Assembly (NCBI GenBank): GCA_002431975.1
Contig: DJFA01000001.1
Location: forward strand, 7,469-12,911
Source: Ruminococcus sp. UBA5884
Lineage (GTDB): Bacteria > Bacillota > Clostridia > Oscillospirales > Ruminococcaceae
Length of the DNA stretch: 5,443 bases
Direction: 5' to 3'
The notes beneath the pieces were generated by a model. The model was given only the letters and a program-made list of their open reading frames with translations, was not told the DNA's origin and did not search any database. Of the stretch, positions 1 to 5,425 are shown piece by piece (the first letter of the stretch is position 1; each line of letters begins with the position of its first letter). The position numbers were made by a program, and so were the translations under genes.

Positions 1-353
1 ACGCAGCAGTAATCATCGATATCAGGACCTATATTTATTACAGGAAGGTCACCGAATCTGCTGAGGAGTTCTGTTTTTCTTTCATAGCTCCAGGTACTGC
101 CTATAGTTTCCATCATAATTATAAGTGCATCAACGTTATGACTGTTTACATATGAAAAAAGTGTATCATACTGATATTGATACTGAGTTCTTTCCTTATC
201 CTCATAATTGCTGTCAAAATATCTTCCAGGTATGATAAACAGATTTGAATCTGTTTCCTTAGCTCCTATCATTGCTCCTTTGCATATTGTTTTTGCATAA
301 TTGTCCTCGAGATGGCTTGTGAACAATGCTATATTTATTCTTTTATTTTTCAT
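1..353 (-). CDS. LacI/PBP1-like substrate-binding domain protein, N-terminal 117 residues (partial)
   Basis: The gene runs off the left edge of the window, so only its first 117 codons are visible. The protein starts MKNKRINIALFTSHLEDNYA and continues with KTICKGAMIGAKETDSNLFI, then SHNVDALIIM (about 72-81) and FGDLPVINIG (about 100-109). This is the alternating strand/helix pattern of a type I periplasmic-binding-protein fold as in LacI-family effector domains. There is no helix-turn-helix before it, so it is not an ordinary LacI repressor, and there is no signal peptide or lipobox, so it should be cytoplasmic. From memory of clostridial proteins with very similar openings, such domains are often joined to a C-terminal GGDEF (diguanylate cyclase) or histidine kinase output; that part is not visible here and is inference. 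The ATG at 353 is supported by an AGAGGTG ribosome binding site (minus strand, 366-360) and a strong promoter upstream. It is transcribed away from the rest of the window. Confidence 0.7.
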   Translation of the reverse strand, partial: MKNKRINIALFTSHLEDNYAKTICKGAMIGAKETDSNLFIIPGRYFDSNYEDKERTQYQYQYDTLFSYVNSHNVDALIIMMETIGSTWSYERKTELLSRFGDLPVINIGPDIDDYCC

Positions 354-365
354 TTTACACACCTC

Positions 366-377
366 TTGTCATGACAA
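366..377. promoter_or_regulatory. 12-bp perfect palindrome next to a ribosome binding site
   Basis: TTGTCATGACAA is a perfect 12-bp palindrome. It lies in the predicted transcribed leader of the leftward gene and touches its AGAGGTG ribosome binding site (360-366). It could be a dimeric regulator's operator, or form a weak 4-bp RNA hairpin that partly covers the site. The function is inference, and a palindrome this short can arise by chance. Confidence 0.35.
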
Positions 378-413
378 ATAGTTTTATAAAGCTGAATTTT
401 AGATATATTATAT

Positions 414-442
414 ATTATATCATATTTTTTTTGCTATTTCAA
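414..442 (-). promoter_or_regulatory. Sigma-A-type promoter of the leftward substrate-binding gene
   Basis: On the minus strand a TTGAAA -35 box (442-437) is followed after 17 bases by a TATAAT -10 box (419-414). A TG one base before the -10 gives an extended -10. The spacer contains a run of eight A. Predicted transcription start is near 407, giving a leader of about 54 bases. Five of six -35 bases and all six -10 bases match consensus. Confidence 0.75.
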
Positions 443-486
443 CAATATTATTCAATGAGTTGATGATTTTTTAAACTAACAGGCTA

Positions 487-515
487 AACTTGCTTACAGT
501 ATTTTAACGCAAGTT
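487..515. repeat. Small inverted repeat/hairpin beside the 75-bp element
   Basis: AACTTGC (487-493) and GCAAGTT (509-515) form a perfect 7-bp stem around a 15-base AT-rich loop. Neither side has the T-run of an intrinsic terminator. It may help end the leftward transporter transcript, which would cross it after the 75-bp element, but this is weak. Confidence 0.3.
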
Positions 516-528
516 CGATGGTTATTTT

Positions 529-603
529 CTGTAGGGGCGAACTGTGTTCGCCCGTTGAATTTACTGGAATTTTGGGCGGGCGAACTTAAGGAAGCCCCTA
601 CAG
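529..603. repeat. 75-bp nested inverted-repeat element, TGTAGGGGC family (copy 1)
   Basis: The outer arms CTGTAGGGGC (529-538) and GCCCCTACAG (594-603) are perfect 10-bp inverted repeats. Inside them GTTCGCCCG (546-554) pairs perfectly with CGGGCGAAC (577-585) around a 22-base loop. An alternative short hairpin pairs GGGCGAAC (535-542) with GTTCGCCC (546-553) around three bases. The element is markedly GC-rich compared with its surroundings and carries no transposase. Its first 18 bases from 530 recur exactly at 5426-5443, and its right end recurs in inverted orientation at 5340-5364. This is the form of a REP/MITE-like dispersed palindromic repeat. It lies directly downstream of the leftward transporter gene, where it could act as an RNA-stabilising or terminating structure. 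Confidence 0.8.
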
Positions 604-667
604 ATTATGAAGAAAATTCCTTGTTTTTAATCATAAAATTTTGTTGTCGAATTTTTGTTATCAGTTT

Positions 668-1606
668 CTATACATATCCGAATGTTTTGAAAATGAAGAT
701 TATTGCTGTTATTGTTACTGATGAAAAAAGAGTTGTTATAACTACTATGCTTGAGGCAAGTTCTGCATCATTGTTCATATTCTTTGCCATTATAAAGCTG
801 CTTACGGTTGTAGGTGCTCCGGTCATTATAAGCAATGCTATTATTTCCTGATTCTTAAATCCCATCATTATCGCTATCGGAAGAATAATCGCCGGCTGGA
901 TAACAAGTTTTATCAGAGAGGCAATTATACTCGGTCTGATTTTTTTTACAGCGTCCTTTCCCTGAAAACTTGCTCCTACTGCAAGAAGTGCAAGAGGCAT
1001 TGCAAGTGAACTGAGATTATTTATGCACTTGTCCACCATATCCGGAAAATCTATCCTTAAAACTGCAAATGGAAGTCCTGAAACTATTCCTATTATCATA
1101 GGATTTTTTGCAATGCTGAGCATAAGTTTTTTAAAACTCAGTTTTTTTGACTCTTTTCCACGGACTGTGAGTATTATTACTGAAAATATATTGTAAAGAG
1201 GTACTGCGGCTACTATCATAAGAGGTACCATTCCTGCATTTCCATACATATTTTCAACAAATGCAACTCCGAGTATTGCGGCACTTCCTCTGAATGAACC
1301 CTGAACAAAGCTGCCTATTATAGTCTTGTCCTTTATGAATATTTCAGCAAGAATCCATATTACGCAAAAACATGCTGCTGTTGATATAAAACAGAATGCT
1401 GCAAATTTTATATCAAAATCCTGTCTTAAATCTGCGGCTGAAATATCCCTGAAAAGCAGAACCGGAAACAGTATCTTAAATGAAAGTTTATCATTTACTT
1501 CAGAAAATCTTTCATCAATAATCCCTGTCCTGCGAAATACCCAGCCCATGAATATTACAAAGAAAACCGGTACTGTGGCATTAAGACTGAATATGAAATT
1601 GCTCAT
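668..1606 (-). CDS. AEC-family (auxin efflux carrier/malate permease type) transporter
   Basis: A 312-residue, highly hydrophobic protein of normal length for the AEC family, which includes MleP- and MdcF-like carriers of malate and other organic anions in the cytoplasmic membrane. The start is MSNFIFSLNATVPVFFVIFM. Family-like features are QGSFRGSAAILG (102-113), NPMIIGIVSGLPF (168-180), LAMPLALLAVGASF (201-214) and, near the C-terminus, GAPTTVSSFIMAKNMNND (263-280) followed by a TTLFSS segment (291-296). About ten membrane segments fall in two halves, separated by a basic stretch near 149-163. The reading frame is open upstream to 1696, but that part overlaps the kinase gene in another frame, so the ATG at 1606 is chosen. 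A GGAAGGA ribosome binding site (1626-1620) sits 13 bases before it, rather far, so translational coupling to the kinase is likely. It is the second gene of the kinase operon. Its substrate cannot be read from sequence. Confidence 0.9.
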   Translation of the reverse strand: MSNFIFSLNATVPVFFVIFMGWVFRRTGIIDERFSEVNDKLSFKILFPVLLFRDISAADLRQDFDIKFAAFCFISTAACFCVIWILAEIFIKDKTIIGSFVQGSFRGSAAILGVAFVENMYGNAGMVPLMIVAAVPLYNIFSVIILTVRGKESKKLSFKKLMLSIAKNPMIIGIVSGLPFAVLRIDFPDMVDKCINNLSSLAMPLALLAVGASFQGKDAVKKIRPSIIASLIKLVIQPAIILPIAIMMGFKNQEIIALLIMTGAPTTVSSFIMAKNMNNDAELASSIVVITTLFSSVTITAIIFIFKTFGYV

Positions 1607-1613
1607 TTTGAAA

Positions 1614-3683
1614 TCATTGTCCTTCCTTTTTGTCAGTAATTTTTTTAAGAGTCTTATAAAGCATTTTAACATCAACAGGTTTCGGCAGATATTCATTCAT
1701 TCCTGCATCTGCTGCACGTTTTCTGTCCTCACGGAAAGCATTTGCTGTCATTGCTATTATAATAACACTTTTTGCATCAGGTCTTTTCATGGAGCGTATT
1801 TCCTTTGTTGCTTCAAGTCCGTCCATTTCCGGCATACGCATATCCATAAGTATTATATCATAATAATCAGGTTCTGAATCCTCAAACATTTCACAGGCTT
1901 CTCTGCCGTCATATGCAGTATCAACCTCAAAGCCTGCCATCTGGAGCAGTTCCTCGGCAATTTCCGCATTAAGCTCATTATCCTCTGCAAGCAGTATCCT
2001 TTTTCCGCTGAAGTCATAATCATCAGCAGTTTTTTTCTTTTCAGCGTCCGGTTCTGCAAAATCAAGATTTACTGAAAAGAAAAATTCCGAGCCTTTGTTT
2101 TCCTCACTGATTACCTCTATTTTTCCCCCCATAAGCTCCACAAGGCTCTGGCTTATGGCAAGTCCTAAACCTGTTCCGCCAAATTCCCTTGAGATATTGT
2201 TTTCAGACTGTTCAAACGGTTTGAATATCTTTTCTGTATTTTCAGCCTTTATGCCTATTCCGGTATCCTTTACTGAAAATTTTATTGTTTCATAGTAATC
2301 CTGTCTTTTTTCAGTTGATATTGTGAATGTTATGCCGCCCTCAGACGTGAATTTTACAGCGTTGCCCAAAAGATTCATAATTACCTGTCTTAATTTAAAT
2401 TCATCGCCTGTAAAGAATATATTGTCATAATTTCTTTCTGTACGGAACAGTATTCCTTTATTCTGAGCCTGCGGTCTGAAAACTGTTTCCATATCGTCAG
2501 CCAGTTCATCAAGGCTGAAACGTTCATTCTGCAAAGAAACCTTTCCGCTCGATATCCTTGACATATCAAGAATATCATTTATAAGCATTTTAAGAAATTT
2601 GGTTGAAACATCTATTTTTTCTATGCATTCCATCAGCTTTTCAGGAGAATCAGCGTTCTGCTTTGCAATTTCAGTCATGCCGATTATTCCGTTCATAGGC
2701 GTTCTTATTTCATGTGACATATTTGCAAGAAATCTGTCCTTTACTTTGGAAGCCTCCTCGCTTCTTAAATTGCTTACATATGATTTTGTATAAAGTATTA
2801 TGATTATTATACAGAATACTATTGAAAAAATAGTCTGACGCTGAAAAAGTATATACGATTCACGATAAAGTGAATCCTCACTTACAATTATACTCACATA
2901 CCACAAATTATTCATACGCTGATAAAATTCAATATCCCTTGATGAAGTCACATTATATCGGCATATTCCGCTCTCCTCCTGATTTGTGTGACCTGAAAGA
3001 AATTTATCTCCTTTTATCAGATAATCAACATCATAATCTATACAGCTGCTTTTTATAATAATGTTGTCATCATTGTCATAGATTACCCAGCAGCTGCCTG
3101 AAAGTGATGATGAATCCATAAATTTATTTATTTCATTTACATCTATATCAACAGCTATTACACCATATCCTCCGAGTGATTCAGACATGGTTATAACATT
3201 CTTTTCACTGTCAAGCAGATAAACCGTATCACCTCCGGCTTCTATTGCCGCTTTGTACCATGGTTCGGCTGAAATATCCGTATACTGATTATCAGTATTT
3301 CCGCTTCCGTCCACATACTGACCCTTTATATATCCATAGATGTCACTGCATCTGAAATTTGTTTCTTCTTTCATATATGCAGAATAATTTATTATGTATT
3401 TTTGCAGATAGTTATACATTATTCCCTGAGAATTCATTCTGTTTATCGAAAATCCGGCAACATCAAGCATGGTTTCTGCTGAATTCATTACATTCTGTGA
3501 ATTTTCAGCGATATTATGAACTGTATTCTGACCTATTGTTTCAATTTTCTGCTTTACTATTACTATTGAGCTGTAAAAGCTTACAACAAGAATAAGTGCC
3601 ACAAAAAAAAGTATTACTCCAAGGGTTATTATATATCTTCCCTGTTTAAGCACAGATGATAAAAAACTGCTGTCATTATTCAT
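1614..3683 (-). CDS. Cache-domain hybrid sensor histidine kinase with C-terminal receiver
   Basis: A 689-residue membrane-bound sensor kinase. Membrane segment 1 is about 17-43 and segment 2 about 283-299. The extracellular region between them resembles a Cache domain, with a PWYKAAIEAGGD motif (141-152) and GGYGVIAVDIDVNEINKF (171-188). No HAMP domain follows; a short linker leads straight to the HisKA helix with its phosphorylatable His324 in FLANMSHEIRTPMNG. The ATPase domain has the N-box NLLGNAVKF (437-445), G1 DTGIGI (473-478), F-box FKPFEQ (487-492) and G2 GGTGLGLAI (502-510). After a charged linker comes a receiver (about 561-683) with acidic Glu567/Asp568, phospho-acceptor Asp614 in LMDMRMPEMDG, Thr646 and Lys668 in YLPKP. 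All catalytic residues are present. No Hpt or DNA-binding output domain follows, so phosphotransfer partners must lie elsewhere. The ATG at 3683 has an AGAGGA ribosome binding site and a strong promoter. It is the first gene of the operon with the AEC transporter. Confidence 0.95.
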   Translation of the reverse strand: MNNDSSFLSSVLKQGRYIITLGVILFFVALILVVSFYSSIVIVKQKIETIGQNTVHNIAENSQNVMNSAETMLDVAGFSINRMNSQGIMYNYLQKYIINYSAYMKEETNFRCSDIYGYIKGQYVDGSGNTDNQYTDISAEPWYKAAIEAGGDTVYLLDSEKNVITMSESLGGYGVIAVDIDVNEINKFMDSSSLSGSCWVIYDNDDNIIIKSSCIDYDVDYLIKGDKFLSGHTNQEESGICRYNVTSSRDIEFYQRMNNLWYVSIIVSEDSLYRESYILFQRQTIFSIVFCIIIIILYTKSYVSNLRSEEASKVKDRFLANMSHEIRTPMNGIIGMTEIAKQNADSPEKLMECIEKIDVSTKFLKMLINDILDMSRISSGKVSLQNERFSLDELADDMETVFRPQAQNKGILFRTERNYDNIFFTGDEFKLRQVIMNLLGNAVKFTSEGGITFTISTEKRQDYYETIKFSVKDTGIGIKAENTEKIFKPFEQSENNISREFGGTGLGLAISQSLVELMGGKIEVISEENKGSEFFFSVNLDFAEPDAEKKKTADDYDFSGKRILLAEDNELNAEIAEELLQMAGFEVDTAYDGREACEMFEDSEPDYYDIILMDMRMPEMDGLEATKEIRSMKRPDAKSVIIIAMTANAFREDRKRAADAGMNEYLPKPVDVKMLYKTLKKITDKKEGQ

Positions 3684-3716
3684 ATTGTTCCTCTGTTATT
3701 CTATAATTTTATTTTT

Positions 3717-3745
3717 ATTATATCATAAAATTCTGTCTCTTTCAA
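3717..3745 (-). promoter_or_regulatory. Sigma-A-type promoter of the kinase-transporter operon
   Basis: On the minus strand TTGAAA (3745-3740) is followed after exactly 17 bases by TATAAT (3722-3717), with a TGA extension just before the -10. Predicted transcription start is near 3710, giving a leader of about 26 bases. The ribosome binding site AGAGGA follows shortly before the ATG at 3683. Confidence 0.8.
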
Positions 3746-3793
3746 TATAATTGATTTTACAGGACGTTTACGGAAATTTTCATATATTTACTC

Positions 3794-3822
3794 TTGAAAC
3801 GGCTGCTTTTTTATGGTATATT
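3794..3822 (+). promoter_or_regulatory. Sigma-A-type promoter of the NfeD-SPFH operon
   Basis: TTGAAA (3794-3799) is followed after 17 bases by TATATT (3817-3822), again with an extended TG before the -10 box. Predicted transcription start is near 3829, about 30 bases before the ATG at 3860. It diverges from the kinase promoter; the two -35 boxes are 48 bases apart. Confidence 0.75.
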
Positions 3823-3859
3823 ATAAATGTAACATTTCAGTGAAAGGGGGATTTTTCAG

Positions 3860-4291
3860 ATGTCGTCCACAGCAGTTCTATGGATAATTATATGCATTAT
3901 AATGGTAATAGCCGAAATAGCTACTCTCCAGCTGGTTTCAATATGGTTTGCAGGCGGTGCTTTGCTTGCTTTTATCGCTTCTTTCTTTTTGCCGTTTGAA
4001 TGGCAGTTCGGCATATTTGCATTTTCCTCTCTCGCTCTGCTTCTTTGCACAATGCCTTTTATTAAAAAATTTAAAAATCAGAAATATATTCCGACAAATT
4101 ATGATATCGATATCGGAAAAACGGCTGTTGTCACTGAAACAATTGACAAAAAAAATAATTCCGGCAGAGCTGTCCTTAATGATGTAAACTGGCTTGCCGT
4201 TTCAGAAAATGAAAATGATGTCATTGAGAAAGGAGAAAATGTCATAATAAAGGATATCAAAGGTGCTAAACTTATTGTATCAAGAAAATAA
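3860..4291 (+). CDS. NfeD family membrane protein (short form)
   Basis: A 143-residue protein of the short NfeD class (compare E. coli YbbK, about 150 residues), which lacks the ClpP-like serine protease domain of long NfeD proteins. Hydrophobic segments at about 5-24, 26-44 and 50-67 anchor it in the membrane. A basic stretch (KKFKNQK, 69-75) and a C-terminal beta-rich OB-like domain (about 84-143) follow. That domain shows the usual pattern: Gly86 in IGKTAVV, then GRAVLNDVNWLAVS (102-115) with the conserved Gly and Trp, and KGENVIIKDIKGAKLIV near the end. The strong ribosome binding site AAAGGGGG (3843-3850) lies nine bases before the ATG. The SPFH gene follows after 15 bases, the usual partner, to which NfeD proteins bind. 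The role is accessory: assembly or stability of the SPFH complex in the membrane. No unusual residue is seen. Confidence 0.9.
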   Translation: MSSTAVLWIIICIIMVIAEIATLQLVSIWFAGGALLAFIASFFLPFEWQFGIFAFSSLALLLCTMPFIKKFKNQKYIPTNYDIDIGKTAVVTETIDKKNNSGRAVLNDVNWLAVSENENDVIEKGENVIIKDIKGAKLIVSRK

Positions 4292-4298
4292 AAGGGGG
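4291..4298 (+). promoter_or_regulatory. Ribosome binding site of the SPFH gene, same leader as the NfeD gene
   Basis: AAAGGGGG begins on the last base of the NfeD stop codon and ends eight bases before the SPFH ATG. The 11-base string AAAGGGGGATT here (4291-4301) is identical to that before the NfeD gene (3843-3853). The run of five G replaces the more usual GGAGG and needs one G-U pair with the ribosome. Confidence 0.7.
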
Positions 4299-4306
4299 AT
4301 TCTTTT

Positions 4307-5263
4307 ATGAAAGTTATTCTTATAGTTATTGTTCTTCTGGCGATATTTGTTATTTCAAATATCAAAATCGTTCCGCAGACGTATGTTTATGTAATTGAAA
4401 GATTCGGTTCATACTATACATCATGGAATACCGGTATCCATATGCTGATACCTTTCATCTGCCGCATATCCAAAAAAGTTTCCACAAAGGAAAAAGTCGC
4501 TGACTTCAAGCCTCAGGACGTTATTACCAAAGATAATGTAAGCATTAAGATTGATACTGTTGTTTTCTATCAGGTAACTGATGCAAAACAATATACCTAT
4601 GGCGTTGAAAATCCTATCACAGCTATTGAAAACCTTTCAGCAACCACTCTCAGAAATATTATCGGCGAACTTGAACTCGATTCAACTCTCACTTCAAGAG
4701 AAGTCGTAAATGAAAAAATTACTGATATCCTCGACAGAGCAACTGACCGCTGGGGCATAAAAGTCAACAGGGTTGAACTTAAAAATATCGTTCCTCCACG
4801 TGAAATTCAGGACGCTATGGAAAAACAGATGAAGGCTGAACGTGAAAGACGTGAAAAAATCCTTCAGGCTGAAGGTGAGAAAAAATCTCAGATACTTGTT
4901 GCAGAAGGCGAAAAAGAATCAAAAATTCTTCGTGCAGAAGCTGAAAAACAGGCTGAAATCCTCCGTGCTGAAGCCGAAAAACAGGCTATGATTCTCCATG
5001 CTGATGCCGAAAGAAATAAAAAAATCCTTGAAGCGGAAGGTGAAGCTCAGGCTATTGAACTCGTTCAGCAGGCTCTCGCTGAAAGTATTGTAAAACTTAA
5101 CAATGCTGCTCCGTCTGATAAGGTAATAGCTCTCAAATCCCTTGAGGCATTCGGAAAAGCCGCTGACGGCAAGGCTACAAAAATTATTATACCAAGCGAA
5201 ATTCAGGGGCTTGCTTCAATGGCTTCAACTGTCGGCGAACTGCTCCATAAAGATAAACAGTAA
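4307..5263 (+). CDS. SPFH/stomatin-like membrane protein (QmcA-type)
   Basis: A 318-residue SPFH (stomatin/prohibitin/flotillin/HflK) protein, close in length to E. coli QmcA (305). An N-terminal hydrophobic anchor (about 2-18) leads into the SPFH domain, with IVPQTYVYVIERFGSYY (21-37), the GIHMLIPF turn (43-50), KPQDVITKDNVSIKIDTVVF (68-87) and LSATTLRNIIGELELDSTL (110-128). The hallmark AMEKQMKAERERREKI (170-185) begins a long coiled coil. Residues 185-250 of that coil are six uninterrupted 11-residue repeats of the form ILxAEgEkxxx. The C-terminus (about 251-318) ends in KIIIPSEIQGLASMASTVG, where QmcA relatives carry their terminal helices. Such proteins assemble into large ring or cage structures on membranes and are linked to membrane organisation and protease control. 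The gene directly follows its NfeD partner and is closed by a strong terminator. No gene symbol is assigned because orthology was not tested. Confidence 0.94.
   Translation: MKVILIVIVLLAIFVISNIKIVPQTYVYVIERFGSYYTSWNTGIHMLIPFICRISKKVSTKEKVADFKPQDVITKDNVSIKIDTVVFYQVTDAKQYTYGVENPITAIENLSATTLRNIIGELELDSTLTSREVVNEKITDILDRATDRWGIKVNRVELKNIVPPREIQDAMEKQMKAERERREKILQAEGEKKSQILVAEGEKESKILRAEAEKQAEILRAEAEKQAMILHADAERNKKILEAEGEAQAIELVQQALAESIVKLNNAAPSDKVIALKSLEAFGKAADGKATKIIIPSEIQGLASMASTVGELLHKDKQ
4859..5056 (+). repeat. Six tandem 33-base coding repeats (11-residue coiled-coil units)
   Basis: Six consecutive 33-base units encode ILQAEGEKKSQ, ILVAEGEKESK, ILRAEAEKQAE, ILRAEAEKQAM, ILHADAERNKK and ILEAEGEAQAI. 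Units 3 and 4 (4925-4957 and 4958-4990) agree in about 26 of 33 bases. Their differences in the first ten codons are all synonymous third-position changes; only the last codon alters the residue. An 11-residue period is that of a right-handed coiled coil. Confidence 0.85.
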
Positions 5264-5284
5264 CTGCTGATTATTGCAGATTTT

Positions 5285-5317
5285 AAGGAAACCTCTGTTT
5301 TCAGGGGTTTCTTTTTT
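5285..5317 (+). terminator. Rho-independent terminator of the NfeD-SPFH operon
   Basis: GAAACCTCTG (5288-5297) pairs with CAGGGGTTTC (5302-5311) through ten base pairs, one of them G-U, around a four-base T loop. Six T follow directly (5312-5317), and AAG before the stem (5285-5287) can extend it into the T-run. It begins about 20 bases after the SPFH stop codon. Confidence 0.92.
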
Positions 5318-5339
5318 ATTGCAATCTGATTTGACAATA

Positions 5340-5380
5340 AAATTTCTTCATATTCTGTAGGGGCAACCACCTGTCGCTCG
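5340..5380. repeat. Partial TGTAGGGGC-family repeat (copy 2)
   Basis: CTGTAGGGGC (5355-5364) equals the outer arm of the 75-bp element. The flanking bases also match: the reverse complement of 5340-5364 agrees with 594-618 in 23 of 25 positions, including TATGAAGAAA outside the inverted repeat of copy 1. To the right the sequence reads AACCACCTGTCGCTCG, unlike copy 1, and no closing GCCCCTACA arm is found before the window ends. It is a divergent or truncated member. Confidence 0.65.
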
Positions 5381-5425
5381 TTATGGTTTATCAATGATTT
5401 TATATGTTAACGCCAATTTATGTTT

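Larger units (their letters stand above)
354..667. other. Gene-free region between the two leftward transcription units
   Basis: This stretch has no convincing open reading frame. It holds the promoter (414-442) and leader of the leftward gene, the palindrome at 366-377, an AT-rich segment to about 480, a 7-bp hairpin (487-515) and the 75-bp nested inverted repeat (529-603). Bases 604-667, just after the transporter stop codon on the minus strand, contain no canonical hairpin plus T-run terminator. Transcripts from the upstream operon may therefore end at the inverted repeat, or read on toward the leftward gene. Confidence 0.6.

Noticed and set aside
529..603. The GC-rich inverted repeat as a CRISPR unit or classical attenuator
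   Set aside because: There are no regularly spaced direct repeats with spacers, no T-run after the stems and no leader peptide; a dispersed palindromic repeat explains it better.
555..851. Plus-strand open frame of 98 codons starting inside the repeat element
   Set aside because: It crosses the inverted repeat and the end of the transporter gene on the opposite strand, uses a poor start with no ribosome binding site, and resembles no family.
1607..1696. Upstream extension of the transporter reading frame by 30 residues
   Set aside because: It overlaps the conserved receiver end of the kinase in another frame, is basic and unlike the AEC family N-terminus, and the ATG at 1606 gives the normal family length.
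1326..1877. Plus-strand open frame of 183 codons opposite the transporter and kinase
   Set aside because: It is antisense to two well-supported genes, has a Cys/His/Ile-rich composition typical of shadow frames, and has no ribosome binding site.
3684..3859. Small RNA or riboswitch in the divergent intergenic region
   Set aside because: Both predicted leaders are only about 26-30 bases long, too short for a riboswitch, and the space is filled by the two promoters.
4099..4365. Minus-strand open frame of 88 codons opposite the NfeD/SPFH junction
   Set aside because: It is antisense to conserved coding sequence and its composition reflects the reverse of the NfeD gene.
5331..5356. TTGACA followed by TATTCT as a possible rightward promoter
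   Set aside because: The spacing is only 14 bases and the -10 is poor; no gene begins before the window ends.
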